Shown: positions 1-5,056 of the stretch, piece after piece
Layout of the letters: every line of letters begins with the position of its first letter
Position numbering within the stretch: the first letter of the stretch is position 1
Source: Woeseia sp037968755
Lineage (GTDB): Bacteria; Pseudomonadota; Gammaproteobacteria; Steroidobacterales; Woeseiaceae
Length of the DNA stretch: 17,797 nucleotides
NCBI GenBank assembly: GCA_037968755.1
Contig: JBBKWB010000073.1
Span: forward strand, 1 to 17,797
Direction: 5' to 3'
Position numbers and translations under genes: made by a program
Notes under the pieces: model-generated
Databases searched by the model: none
What the model saw: only the letters and a program-made list of their open reading frames with translations
Told to the model about the DNA's origin: nothing

Positions 1-1
1 G

Positions 2-262
2 TTGTTGAGTGCTGAGGATATGAGCATTGCTGACGTTGCAGCGAAGTTCGACGTCACTCGCAGTGCTGTTAAGAAACACCTCTCTATTCTCGAAGAGGGC
101 AAGCTCATTTCCGTGCGCGTCGCCGGGCGCGAACGTATTAACCATTTTGAACCCGATGCGCTGCGGGCCGTATCGGACTGGATCGGATTCTTCGATCAGT
201 TTTGGGACGAGCGTCTCACCAACCTGAAGCGCGCAATCGACAACAACAAGGACAAAAGCTGA
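2..262 (+). CDS. ArsR-family winged-helix transcriptional regulator (5' partial)
   Basis: This is the C-terminal 86 residues of a small DNA-binding repressor. The reading frame is open to the window edge, so the true start is probably upstream and the TTG at position 2 is only the first visible candidate. Residues 8-45 form a helix-turn-helix with the ArsR signature (S-I-A-D-V-A, then V-T-R-S-A-V-K-K-H-L-S-I-L), followed by a beta-wing (L-I-S-V-R-V-A-G-R-E-R). The tail (D-W-I-G-F-F-D-Q-F-W-D-E-R-L) matches ArsR proteins that are paired with SRPBCC/AHSA1 genes. The metal-binding Cys motif of true ArsR/SmtB sensors is not present in the visible part, so metal sensing is not supported. The stop codon overlaps the next start (TGATG), which implies co-transcription and translational coupling. 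Likely role, inferred from such pairs: control of the operon it shares with the SRPBCC gene. Confidence 0.85.
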   Translation: MLSAEDMSIADVAAKFDVTRSAVKKHLSILEEGKLISVRVAGRERINHFEPDALRAVSDWIGFFDQFWDERLTNLKRAIDNNKDKS

Positions 263-690
263 TGTCAAATTCAACGATCACCAAAACAATCTTTCTGAAC
301 ACCGACGCCGAGACGGTATGGGCTTACCTCACCGACAAAGACAAGCTGGCGGAGTGGTTCTACGGCGCGGATGCCAGTCTTTCCAAAGGTAAGGAATACG
401 TCTTAAGCGGCAAAGCGGATGACGGGTCCATGGCGAAAAAATGCTGGGGCAAAGTAGTAGAGGCCAAGAAACCCAGGAAGCTTGTTTACTCGTTCACGAT
501 CGCGCCACTGGGCGGCAACATGACAACCGTGACCTGGCTACTCGAGGATGCGCTCGGCGGGACTCGTCTCACACTGCAGCATGAAGGCCTTGGCGACACA
601 GTGGGTGATGCTGGTTTACCATTGATGATGGGGTTGGATGCGGGCTGGGATGGGCATTTGGGCAAACTTCGCGCTGCGCTCAAGCAATAA
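262..690 (+). CDS. SRPBCC / AHSA1-domain protein
   Basis: A 142-residue single-domain protein of the START/Bet v1-like (SRPBCC) superfamily, AHSA1 branch. I chose the ATG at 262 because it overlaps the stop of the regulator gene and gives the typical start (S-T-I-T-K-T-I-F-L-N-T). Hallmarks are the N-terminal strand and helix with A-E-T-V-W-A-Y-L-T-D and L-A-E-W-F (about residues 16-33), several alternating beta-strands, and the C-terminal helix A-G-W-D-G-H-L-G-K-L-R-A-A-L that closes the hydrophobic cavity. Family members bind hydrophobic ligands or act as co-factors. No catalytic residues are recognisable, so no reaction can be assigned. It lies directly downstream of an ArsR-type gene, a very common pairing in proteobacteria and actinobacteria. 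A terminator hairpin follows 14 bp after the stop, so the two genes form a closed unit. Confidence 0.85.
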   Translation: MSNSTITKTIFLNTDAETVWAYLTDKDKLAEWFYGADASLSKGKEYVLSGKADDGSMAKKCWGKVVEAKKPRKLVYSFTIAPLGGNMTTVTWLLEDALGGTRLTLQHEGLGDTVGDAGLPLMMGLDAGWDGHLGKLRAALKQ

Positions 691-704
691 GCGCTGCGAT
701 ACAG

Positions 705-745
705 GGGCCGGATACAGTAATTTCTGGAGTGTATTCGGCCCTTTT
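705..745 (+). terminator. Rho-independent terminator of the ArsR-SRPBCC operon
   Basis: A 12-bp stem is formed by 705-716 (GGGCCGGATACA) and 730-741 (TGTATTCGGCCC), with one G-T wobble and a 13-nt loop, followed directly by TTTT (742-745). It begins 14 bp after the SRPBCC stop codon. Confidence 0.75.
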
Positions 746-1060
746 GATCCTTGTCCGAGCACCAACCGGTGATAGTCAGTATCTGAATTTACAGTGAGTG
801 TCATATTTTTGCCGCTATGCACCCAAAATTAGCCGGCCAGATGTTAGAAATTGGCTACTATTGGATGATTGCTACTGACTCATTCCGGACGGTCGCCGAA
901 ATCGCTTGGGCGCGGTTAATCGCGTAAATCGTTTGACCGCTTCCGCCTAGGAGCGGAAGTTCAGTGGGCTCGGAAAACTGCGTCACCGATCGGAAGAATT
1001 GGGCGCAAACCAGTCGTTCACAATCGACTTATTTTTTATATGCAGATTGTTTCACATCGC
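746..1060. other. Gene-free stretch upstream of the arginase-like gene
   Basis: I find no convincing coding frame or RNA gene here. The stretch is visibly more AT-rich towards its right end (A/T runs at about 1030-1045). The only structure I can support is the palindromic repeat listed separately at 940-962. Confidence 0.5.
940..962 (+). repeat. Palindromic intergenic repeat, left copy
   Basis: CTTCCGC (940-946) and GCGGAAG (953-959) form a perfect 7-bp hairpin around CTAGGA. The 17-mer CCTAGGAGCGGAAGTTC (946-962) recurs as its exact reverse complement at 2642-2658, on the other side of the arginase-marR unit. Short palindromes built on (T)CCGCTT...AAGCGGA arms are common scattered intergenic repeats in proteobacteria, so this may be one of a genome-wide family. 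Confidence 0.6.
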
Positions 1061-1089
1061 TTTCAATGCCGTTCTAGCAATGATAATAT
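1061..1089 (+). promoter_or_regulatory. Predicted promoter of the arginase-like/marR operon
   Basis: TTTCAA (1061-1066), a 17-bp spacer, then TAATAT (1084-1089). GATAAT at 1082-1087 is an alternative -10. A start site near 1096 would leave a leader of only about 10 nt before the TTG at 1107, with no Shine-Dalgarno sequence. The match is modest. Position just before the operon and beside the operator palindrome is the main support. Confidence 0.45.
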
Positions 1090-1090
1090 A

Positions 1091-1105
1091 TGTATGACTC
1101 ATACA
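1091..1105. promoter_or_regulatory. Perfect 15-bp palindrome, probable MarR operator
   Basis: TGTATGA-C-TCATACA is a perfect inverted repeat with a single central base. It sits between the predicted -10 and the start codon at 1107, over the predicted transcription start. Size, symmetry and position fit operators of MarR/DUF24-type dimeric winged-helix repressors, and a MarR gene is the second gene of this operon. Autorepression is the simplest reading. Confidence 0.6.
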
Positions 1106-1106
1106 A

Positions 1107-2024
1107 TTGGATACGAAATTGAAGCAACCTGCGTTTTCAGCCATTGGTGTCCCGATTGACTGCCTCGCGTTTGACGGGCCGTTGCAGGCTGTCGAACGGA
1201 TGCCAGAAAGCCTACGCCGAGCTGGAATCGTCGAGGCCCTTGGCATCGAGGATCTTGGGGATCTAAAGGTCAGAATTAAGTCGCGGACACGCGATCAGAA
1301 GACTGGTGTCATAGGACTTGACGACTGCCGATCAGTGATCGCGGAACTTCGTAGCGTAACCGGTCACCGCTTGGCGTCAGGCACTCGGCCACTTTTTATC
1401 GGTGGATGCTGCACGATGGCCGTTGGGATTTCAGCCGGAATGCGCGATCATTTCGGCGTTGCTGGGCTCGTCTATGTTGACGGACACCTGGACCTCTACG
1501 ATGGCGCGACTTCCTGGGACGGTCAGTTAGCCGACATGCCGCTAGCCATAGTATTGGGTCGCGGTCCGGCGCCCGCACTCCGCGAGGCGATGGGAGAAAA
1601 CCCAGTCAGGCCAGCTAATACATTCCTGGTCGGGTATCGAGATAGAGCTGAAGCCGAGGGGCGCAATTCACTGATGCCCGAAGACATCGGCCCTGAGCTC
1701 AATCATTATGATCTCGCTTGCGTGCGGCGCGTCGGCTTCCAGAAGATGGGAGAGACGATTGCCCGTAAGATTGCCGAACGGGAGATTCCTTTCTACCTGC
1801 ACCTAGATCTCGATGTGCTGGACGAATCAGAGCTACCTGCGACAATGTATCACTTGCCAAAAGGCATGACGTGGACAGAACTCGCTGCGCTATTGACGCC
1901 ACTAGCAACCTCAAAATGTCTAATGGCTGTGTCAATCGGCTGCTACGATCCCGATATGGACCCAGGGGAACGCTTGGCACCTGAAATTGCAAAGCAAGTG
2001 GGCCGCATCTTTGGCAGCACGTGA
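1107..2024 (+). CDS. Arginase/agmatinase-family (ureohydrolase) protein, divergent active site
   Basis: A 305-residue ureohydrolase-fold protein, close to the usual family length. An in-frame TGA at 1095 rules out a longer start, and TTG at 1107 is the first usable codon (TTG 1119 is an alternative). The manganese motifs are visible: D125-G-H127-L-D129 (family D-A-H-x-D) and H232-L-D234-L-D236-V-L-D239 (family S-x-D-x-D-x-x-D). However, the first metal motif, G-G-D-H-S in classical arginases and agmatinases, reads G99-G100-C101-C102-T103, so the bridging His ligand is Cys. The substrate-guanidinium Glu of the E-x-N/D-P motif (Glu277 in rat arginase I) aligns with C279 in C-Y-D-P. These changes make arginine or agmatine hydrolysis uncertain. 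It could act on another guanidino compound or amide, or lack hydrolase activity. It is probably co-transcribed with the MarR gene 7 bp downstream and controlled from the palindrome at 1091. Confidence 0.85.
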   Translation: MDTKLKQPAFSAIGVPIDCLAFDGPLQAVERMPESLRRAGIVEALGIEDLGDLKVRIKSRTRDQKTGVIGLDDCRSVIAELRSVTGHRLASGTRPLFIGGCCTMAVGISAGMRDHFGVAGLVYVDGHLDLYDGATSWDGQLADMPLAIVLGRGPAPALREAMGENPVRPANTFLVGYRDRAEAEGRNSLMPEDIGPELNHYDLACVRRVGFQKMGETIARKIAEREIPFYLHLDLDVLDESELPATMYHLPKGMTWTELAALLTPLATSKCLMAVSIGCYDPDMDPGERLAPEIAKQVGRIFGST

Positions 2025-2031
2025 CGGTTCG

Positions 2032-2571
2032 ATGCCGAAAAATCCTATAAGCAGCTCGCAACAAAAACGTTATGTCGCCAACTTACTTGGCTCCTACGCT
2101 CTTGCGATGATGGACAAGGTTGAGGCCGCCGTCGAAGCAACCACGGGATTCGCCGGTGAGGCGCCGGCGATTATCGTCACTATTGGCGCAGAGCCGGGCA
2201 ACTCTACCGACTTCGTTGCTAGAGTCGTTGGCTTATCGCATTCGGGAGCGGTGAGAGCTGTCGCCAAACTTCAAAAAACAGGCTTGGTCGCGAAACGAAC
2301 TGGAAGCGACGCCAGGGCATCAGCACTGTACCTTACTCCAAAGGGAAAACGTCGCATGAAACAAATCATAGCTGCCAGAGAAGCGGCGTTAATGTGGGTA
2401 TTGGATGATTTTACCGATAACGACCTGAAGACACTCGGCCGAGATATTGGACGCTTGTTGCAGTCCCTCACCAAGAGCGATCTTGAGGGTTTTACGATTT
2501 GCAGATTGTGCAACGACACTGTTTGCCGCTCTATTGAGTGCCCAGTGGACGCCGCGGTCAAACTACTCTAG
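2032..2571 (+). CDS. MarR-family regulator with C-terminal Cys4 cluster
   Basis: A 179-residue MarR-type winged-helix repressor. ATG 2032 lies 7 bp after the arginase-like stop. An upstream in-frame start at 1987 would overlap that gene and adds nothing family-like. Helices at about residues 12-55 provide the dimer interface. The winged helix spans about 57-105: S-T-D-F-V-A-R-V-V-G-L-S-H-S-G-A-V-R-A-V is the recognition region, then G-L-V-A-K-R-T-G-S-D-A-R-A-S-A-L-Y-L-T-P-K-G the wing. The C-terminal tail carries C157-x2-C160-x4-C165-x4-C170-P-V, which could bind zinc or act as a thiol/redox switch. Similar C-R-L-C...C-P-V tails occur in a subset of MarR proteins. Its likely target is the palindrome at 1091-1105, controlling its own operon; the ligand is unknown. 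A hairpin (2465-2489) followed by TTTT lies inside the coding region. Confidence 0.85.
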   Translation: MPKNPISSSQQKRYVANLLGSYALAMMDKVEAAVEATTGFAGEAPAIIVTIGAEPGNSTDFVARVVGLSHSGAVRAVAKLQKTGLVAKRTGSDARASALYLTPKGKRRMKQIIAAREAALMWVLDDFTDNDLKTLGRDIGRLLQSLTKSDLEGFTICRLCNDTVCRSIECPVDAAVKLL

Positions 2572-2725
2572 CCACCGTCCGAACACTCAAGTGAATGTCG
2601 CCTTTCCGATCGAGCGTGATTCGTTTCGATTCAACGAACACGAACTTCCGCTCCTAGGTTTTAGCAGACATCGCAGTTAATCGAAGATTCGGCGACAAAC
2701 GTATTTGGTGAATGACTCATTGGGG
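2572..2725. other. Intergenic stretch after marR, no gene seen
   Basis: No coding frame or terminator is convincing. It holds the right copy of the 17-bp inverted repeat (2642-2658). The gene-free region continues to the tRNA at 3028 and is filled with the short repeats and hairpins listed separately. Confidence 0.5.
2642..2658 (-). repeat. Palindromic intergenic repeat, right (inverted) copy
   Basis: GAACTTCCGCTCCTAGG is the exact reverse complement of 946-962. The following bases (GCAGACAT at about 2664-2671) look like a decayed second arm of the same repeat family. With the left copy it brackets the arginase-like/marR unit. Confidence 0.6.
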
Positions 2726-2762
2726 GAAAAGGTGTCAGGATTACTACCGAAAAGGTGTCAGG
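2726..2762 (+). repeat. 14-bp direct repeat, RAYT/REP-like motif
   Basis: GAAAAGGTGTCAGG occurs at 2726-2739 and again at 2749-2762, a 23-bp period. From memory, GGTGTCAGG followed by ATT or TTT near AAAA resembles sequences at the edges of REP-associated tyrosine transposase (IS200-like) elements. No transposase gene is present, so at most this is a remnant or a non-autonomous end. Confidence 0.4.
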
Positions 2763-2829
2763 TTTATTTTAGGAGCACTAGCCTGGCACTTTTTCTCAAT
2801 TCAAGTGGTGTCGTCAACCGGATAGATTC

Positions 2830-2948
2830 GAATCGCCTAAGGGCGATTCATAGTCCTTTCTGGCTTCATTCGCGATGGATATTGCGAAACTGCCAATAGA
2901 TAGTTCCCCTTCGGGGCGCCTGCGGCGTCCAAAACGCTGGCGCGTTTT
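2830..2948. repeat. Cluster of short hairpins (REP-like debris)
   Basis: Three perfect hairpins occur in about 120 bp: GAATCGCC/GGCGATTC around TAAG (2830-2849), CCCC/GGGG around TTC (2906-2916), and AAAACGC/GCGTTTT around TGGC (2931-2948). None is followed by a T-run on the plus strand. The arrangement resembles multi-hairpin REP-type intergenic repeats. Genome-wide recurrence cannot be tested from this window. Confidence 0.45.
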
Positions 2949-2973
2949 GTCGAACGCGGCTCGGATCCTAGCC

Positions 2974-3038
2974 AGGGAGTACCAAATACAAAAAAGGGCC
3001 CGCCATAAGCGGGCCCTTTTTTGTATTTGGTACTCCCT
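2974..3038. repeat. Perfect 30-bp-arm inverted repeat copying the tRNA-Glu 3' end
   Basis: Arms 2974-3003 and 3009-3038 are perfect reverse complements around a 5-nt loop (CATAA). The right arm contains the last 11 nt of tRNA-Glu including CCA (3028-3038), its 5-nt spacer and its terminator. The left arm is therefore an inverted copy of the tRNA 3' end (AGGGAGTACCA at 2974-2984). Just outside it, GGCTCGGATCC (2959-2969) resembles the T-loop GGTTCGAATCC of the real tRNA. This looks like the scar of a recombination event at the tRNA 3' end, such as an att-site remnant. Confidence 0.7.
2990..3022 (-). terminator. Terminator of tRNA-Glu (bidirectional hairpin)
   Basis: GGGCCCGC/GCGGGCCC (2996-3003 and 3009-3016) forms an 8-bp GC stem with a 5-nt loop, flanked by A6 (2990-2995) and T6 (3017-3022). 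On the minus strand it follows tRNA-Glu by 5 nt and ends in U6. The symmetry lets it also stop plus-strand transcription arriving from the marR side. Confidence 0.8.
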
Positions 3039-3103
3039 ACCGGATTCGAACCGGTGTTACCGCCGTGAGAGGGCGGCGTCCTGAACCACTAGACGAAGGG
3101 AGC
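3028..3103 (-). tRNA. tRNA-Glu (anticodon CTC)
   Basis: This 76-nt cloverleaf on the minus strand starts at 3103 and has an encoded CCA at 3030-3028. The acceptor arms are GCTCCCT and AGGGAGT (one G-T pair at the end) with discriminator A. The D-arm holds the tRNA-Glu-like AGTGGTTCAGGAC. The anticodon stem CCGCC/GGCGG encloses CTCTCAC, so the anticodon is CTC and reads GAG. The T-arm is ACCGG/CCGGT around TTCGAAT. Compared with E. coli tRNA-Glu(TTC), D-arm and anticodon stem are nearly identical. It is transcribed divergently from pcnB. Its 3' end is duplicated in inverted orientation just downstream. Confidence 0.95.
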
Positions 3104-3139
3104 TTGGTGTTGTTTTTGACTGCCCCGGCTGGCGGGGGC

Positions 3140-3148
3140 TGCTATTAT
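3140..3148 (+). promoter_or_regulatory. Extended -10 promoter for pcnB, overlapping the tRNA promoter
   Basis: TGCTATTAT fits an extended -10 element (TGn plus TATTAT, five of six bases of consensus). TTGACT at 3116-3121 is 21 bp away, too far for a normal -35. The -10 overlaps the minus-strand TATAAT of tRNA-Glu by five bases. Predicted start is near 3155, giving a leader of about 30 nt. Confidence 0.45.
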
Positions 3149-3171
3149 ACGGCCGCGTCTCCAATCCTCAA
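3144..3171 (-). promoter_or_regulatory. Promoter of tRNA-Glu
   Basis: Read on the minus strand: TTGAGG (3171-3166), a 16-bp spacer, then a perfect TATAAT (3149-3144). The bases after the -10 are GC-rich (AGCAGCCCCC), as in stable-RNA promoters under stringent control. The leader before the tRNA is about 35 nt. Confidence 0.7.
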
Positions 3172-3183
3172 GCGGAATTTCTA

Positions 3184-4518
3184 TTGAAAATCAGCGGTTC
3201 ACAAGAACAAATCGAACCCAAAATCATTCCCCGGCCCGAGCACAATGTTTCCCGCTCGGAAATCTCCACCGCCGCACTTAAGGTACTGTATCGCCTGCAT
3301 AAATCGGGTTATCAGGCCTTCCTCGTGGGCGGTGGCGTGCGCGATGCCTTGCTGGAATTGCACCCCAAGGACTTCGATATTGCGACCGATGCCCACCCCG
3401 ATGAGGTGAAGGCATTGTTCAGCAATTGTCGGCTTATCGGTCGGCGGTTTCGGCTGGCTCACGTGCGTTTTGGCCGTGAGGTTATCGAAGTGGCTACGTT
3501 TCGGGCCAGCGTTGATGCTGAGGCAGACCATGCCGATTCGGTCCATGACGACGAGGGTCGCATCCTGCGGGACAACGTCTACGGCACCGTCCATGAAGAT
3601 GTCTGGCGGCGTGATTTCACCTGCAACGCGCTCTATTACAACATCGCCGATTTCAGTATTTGGGATTACGTTGGCGGCCTGGATGACGTCAAGCAGCGTC
3701 GCCTTGTCCTGATCGGCGATGCTGATACGCGTCTTCGTGAAGATCCTGTGCGGATGCTGCGCGCCGTGCGTTTTGCCGGCAAGCTGGATTTTACGATCGA
3801 CCAGTCGGTCGAGAAGGCTATGAAGGGTGCCGTTGAGCTGTTGCGGAATGTGCCTCCCGCGCGCTTGTTCGACGAATTCCTCAAAATGTTCCAGGCCGGA
3901 CACGCACTCAACACGTTTCGTTTGCTGCGCAAGTACGACTTGTTTCGGCAACTGTTTCCCGAAACTGACGAGTACCTCGATAACGACAAGACCTTCCTCA
4001 AGTTTGTTGAGTCCGCATTGATCAATACGGATCGTCGCGTCGCAGCCGAGCAGTCCGTTACGCCAATGTTCCTGATTGGCGTGTTCCTGTGGGCGCCCGT
4101 GCGTGAGCGGGCGCAGCAACTGCGTGATGACGAGGGTATGTCTGTTGCGCAATCGCTTACCGGTGCTGGCTGGGATATCACCGGTCTGCAGCAGTCGCGT
4201 ATTGCTATACCGAAACGCTTCACCGCACCCATGCGCGAGATGCTGTCGCTGCAGCCGCGGTTTGAAGTCATCAACGGTCGTCGTTCACTACGCTTGCTTG
4301 AGCATCGACGGTTTCGGGCGGCTTACGATTTCTTCGTGTTACGCGCCGAAGTCGGCGAAGTGGACGAGAAGCTCGCCAAATTCTGGACCGACGTGCAAAC
4401 GCAGTCCGGTGAAAAACGCGAGGAAAGTTTTGACATCAAAGGCGGTGGTGGTGATTCGAAACGCAAACGCCGCCGTCGGCCACGCAAGAAGGGCACGACG
4501 ACTTCAGAATCGTCATGA
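3184..4518 (+). CDS. pcnB: Poly(A) polymerase I
   Basis: PcnB adds A tails to RNA 3' ends, promoting decay of mRNA fragments and small RNAs. The 444-residue product has the class II nucleotidyltransferase core: G-G-G-V-R-D (49-54), catalytic D63-F-D65-I-A-T, then G-R-R-F-R-L-A-H-V-R-F (86-96), R-R-D-F-T-C-N-A-L-Y-Y-N (142-153) and E-D-P-V-R-M-L-R-A-V-R-F-A (186-198). The G-R-R-F-x-L-A-H-V motif and the Arg/Lys-rich C-terminal tail (about 424-437) favour poly(A) polymerase over CCA-adding enzyme. The start is TTG at 3184, the first start-type codon after the promoter, with a weak Shine-Dalgarno sequence. E. coli pcnB is also limited by a non-ATG start, so low translation may be conserved. The stop overlaps the folK start (ATGA), indicating coupling. 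Confidence 0.95.
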   Translation: MKISGSQEQIEPKIIPRPEHNVSRSEISTAALKVLYRLHKSGYQAFLVGGGVRDALLELHPKDFDIATDAHPDEVKALFSNCRLIGRRFRLAHVRFGREVIEVATFRASVDAEADHADSVHDDEGRILRDNVYGTVHEDVWRRDFTCNALYYNIADFSIWDYVGGLDDVKQRRLVLIGDADTRLREDPVRMLRAVRFAGKLDFTIDQSVEKAMKGAVELLRNVPPARLFDEFLKMFQAGHALNTFRLLRKYDLFRQLFPETDEYLDNDKTFLKFVESALINTDRRVAAEQSVTPMFLIGVFLWAPVRERAQQLRDDEGMSVAQSLTGAGWDITGLQQSRIAIPKRFTAPMREMLSLQPRFEVINGRRSLRLLEHRRFRAAYDFFVLRAEVGEVDEKLAKFWTDVQTQSGEKREESFDIKGGGGDSKRKRRRRPRKKGTTTSESS

Positions 4519-5039
4519 CCGGCGATCGGCCGCACTGGTGGCCGGCATACGTTGGTATCGGCAGCAATCTTGATGACCCTGTCGCGCATGTAGAGCGCGC
4601 TATCACCGAGCTAAGGTCGTTGCCGGATTCGTATCTCGGCTTGGCGTCTTCCCTGTATCGTTCCGCACCATTCGGACCGCAGGACCAGCCGGACTACATC
4701 AACGCCGTTGCGGGCGTAATGACCCAGCTCGATCCGCAGCAATTCCTCGCCGCATTGCAAGGCCTTGAGCGCACGCACGGCCGGCAACGGGGCGCGGAGC
4801 GCTGGGGGCCGCGCACCCTGGATCTCGATCTCCTTGTGTATAGCGGGCGGACCGTCAGTGATGCCAAATTGATTGTTCCGCACCCGCGCATTGCGGAGCG
4901 AAATTTTGTATTGTTGCCACTCGTCGAGATTGCTCCCCACCTGATGGTTCCTGGCCTGACCAGCGCCCTGCAGCTGGCGGCGGCAGTCTCGTTGCAGGAA
5001 CCGCGTATCGAACGCTTACCGCGCGCGGCACAGAAGTAA
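4515..5039 (+). CDS. folK: 2-amino-4-hydroxy-6-hydroxymethyldihydropteridine diphosphokinase (HPPK)
   Basis: FolK transfers pyrophosphate from ATP to 6-hydroxymethyl-7,8-dihydropterin, the step before dihydropteroate synthase in folate synthesis. The 174-residue protein shows the family marks: Y-V-G-I-G-S-N-L (12-19), the pterin-binding region around Y-R-S-A-P-F-G (48-54) and Q-P-D-Y-I-N-A-V (58-65), E-R-T-H-G-R (85-90), and R-W-G-P-R-T-L-D103-L-D105-L-L with the two Mg-binding aspartates, then V-P-H-P-R and R-N-F-V-L-L-P-L (129-136). Its ATG overlaps the pcnB stop codon. The pcnB-folK pair is a standard gammaproteobacterial arrangement. Confidence 0.95.
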   Translation: MTGDRPHWWPAYVGIGSNLDDPVAHVERAITELRSLPDSYLGLASSLYRSAPFGPQDQPDYINAVAGVMTQLDPQQFLAALQGLERTHGRQRGAERWGPRTLDLDLLVYSGRTVSDAKLIVPHPRIAERNFVLLPLVEIAPHLMVPGLTSALQLAAAVSLQEPRIERLPRAAQK

Positions 5040-5056
5040 CGACAAGGTAGTACTGC

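Noticed and set aside
2726..2762. CRISPR repeat-spacer unit
   Set aside because: Only two 14-bp copies with a 9-bp gap are present, and there are no cas genes. Size and spacing do not fit a CRISPR array.
2705..3084. Plus-strand open frames of 64 and 69 codons running through the repeat region and into the tRNA
   Set aside because: They pass through hairpins, the terminator and the antisense of tRNA-Glu. The composition is that of repeats, not of a protein.
3199..4152. Long minus-strand open frame (317 codons) opposite pcnB
   Set aside because: It is fully antisense to a well-supported pcnB, has no recognisable domain, and long antisense frames are expected from GC-rich codon bias.
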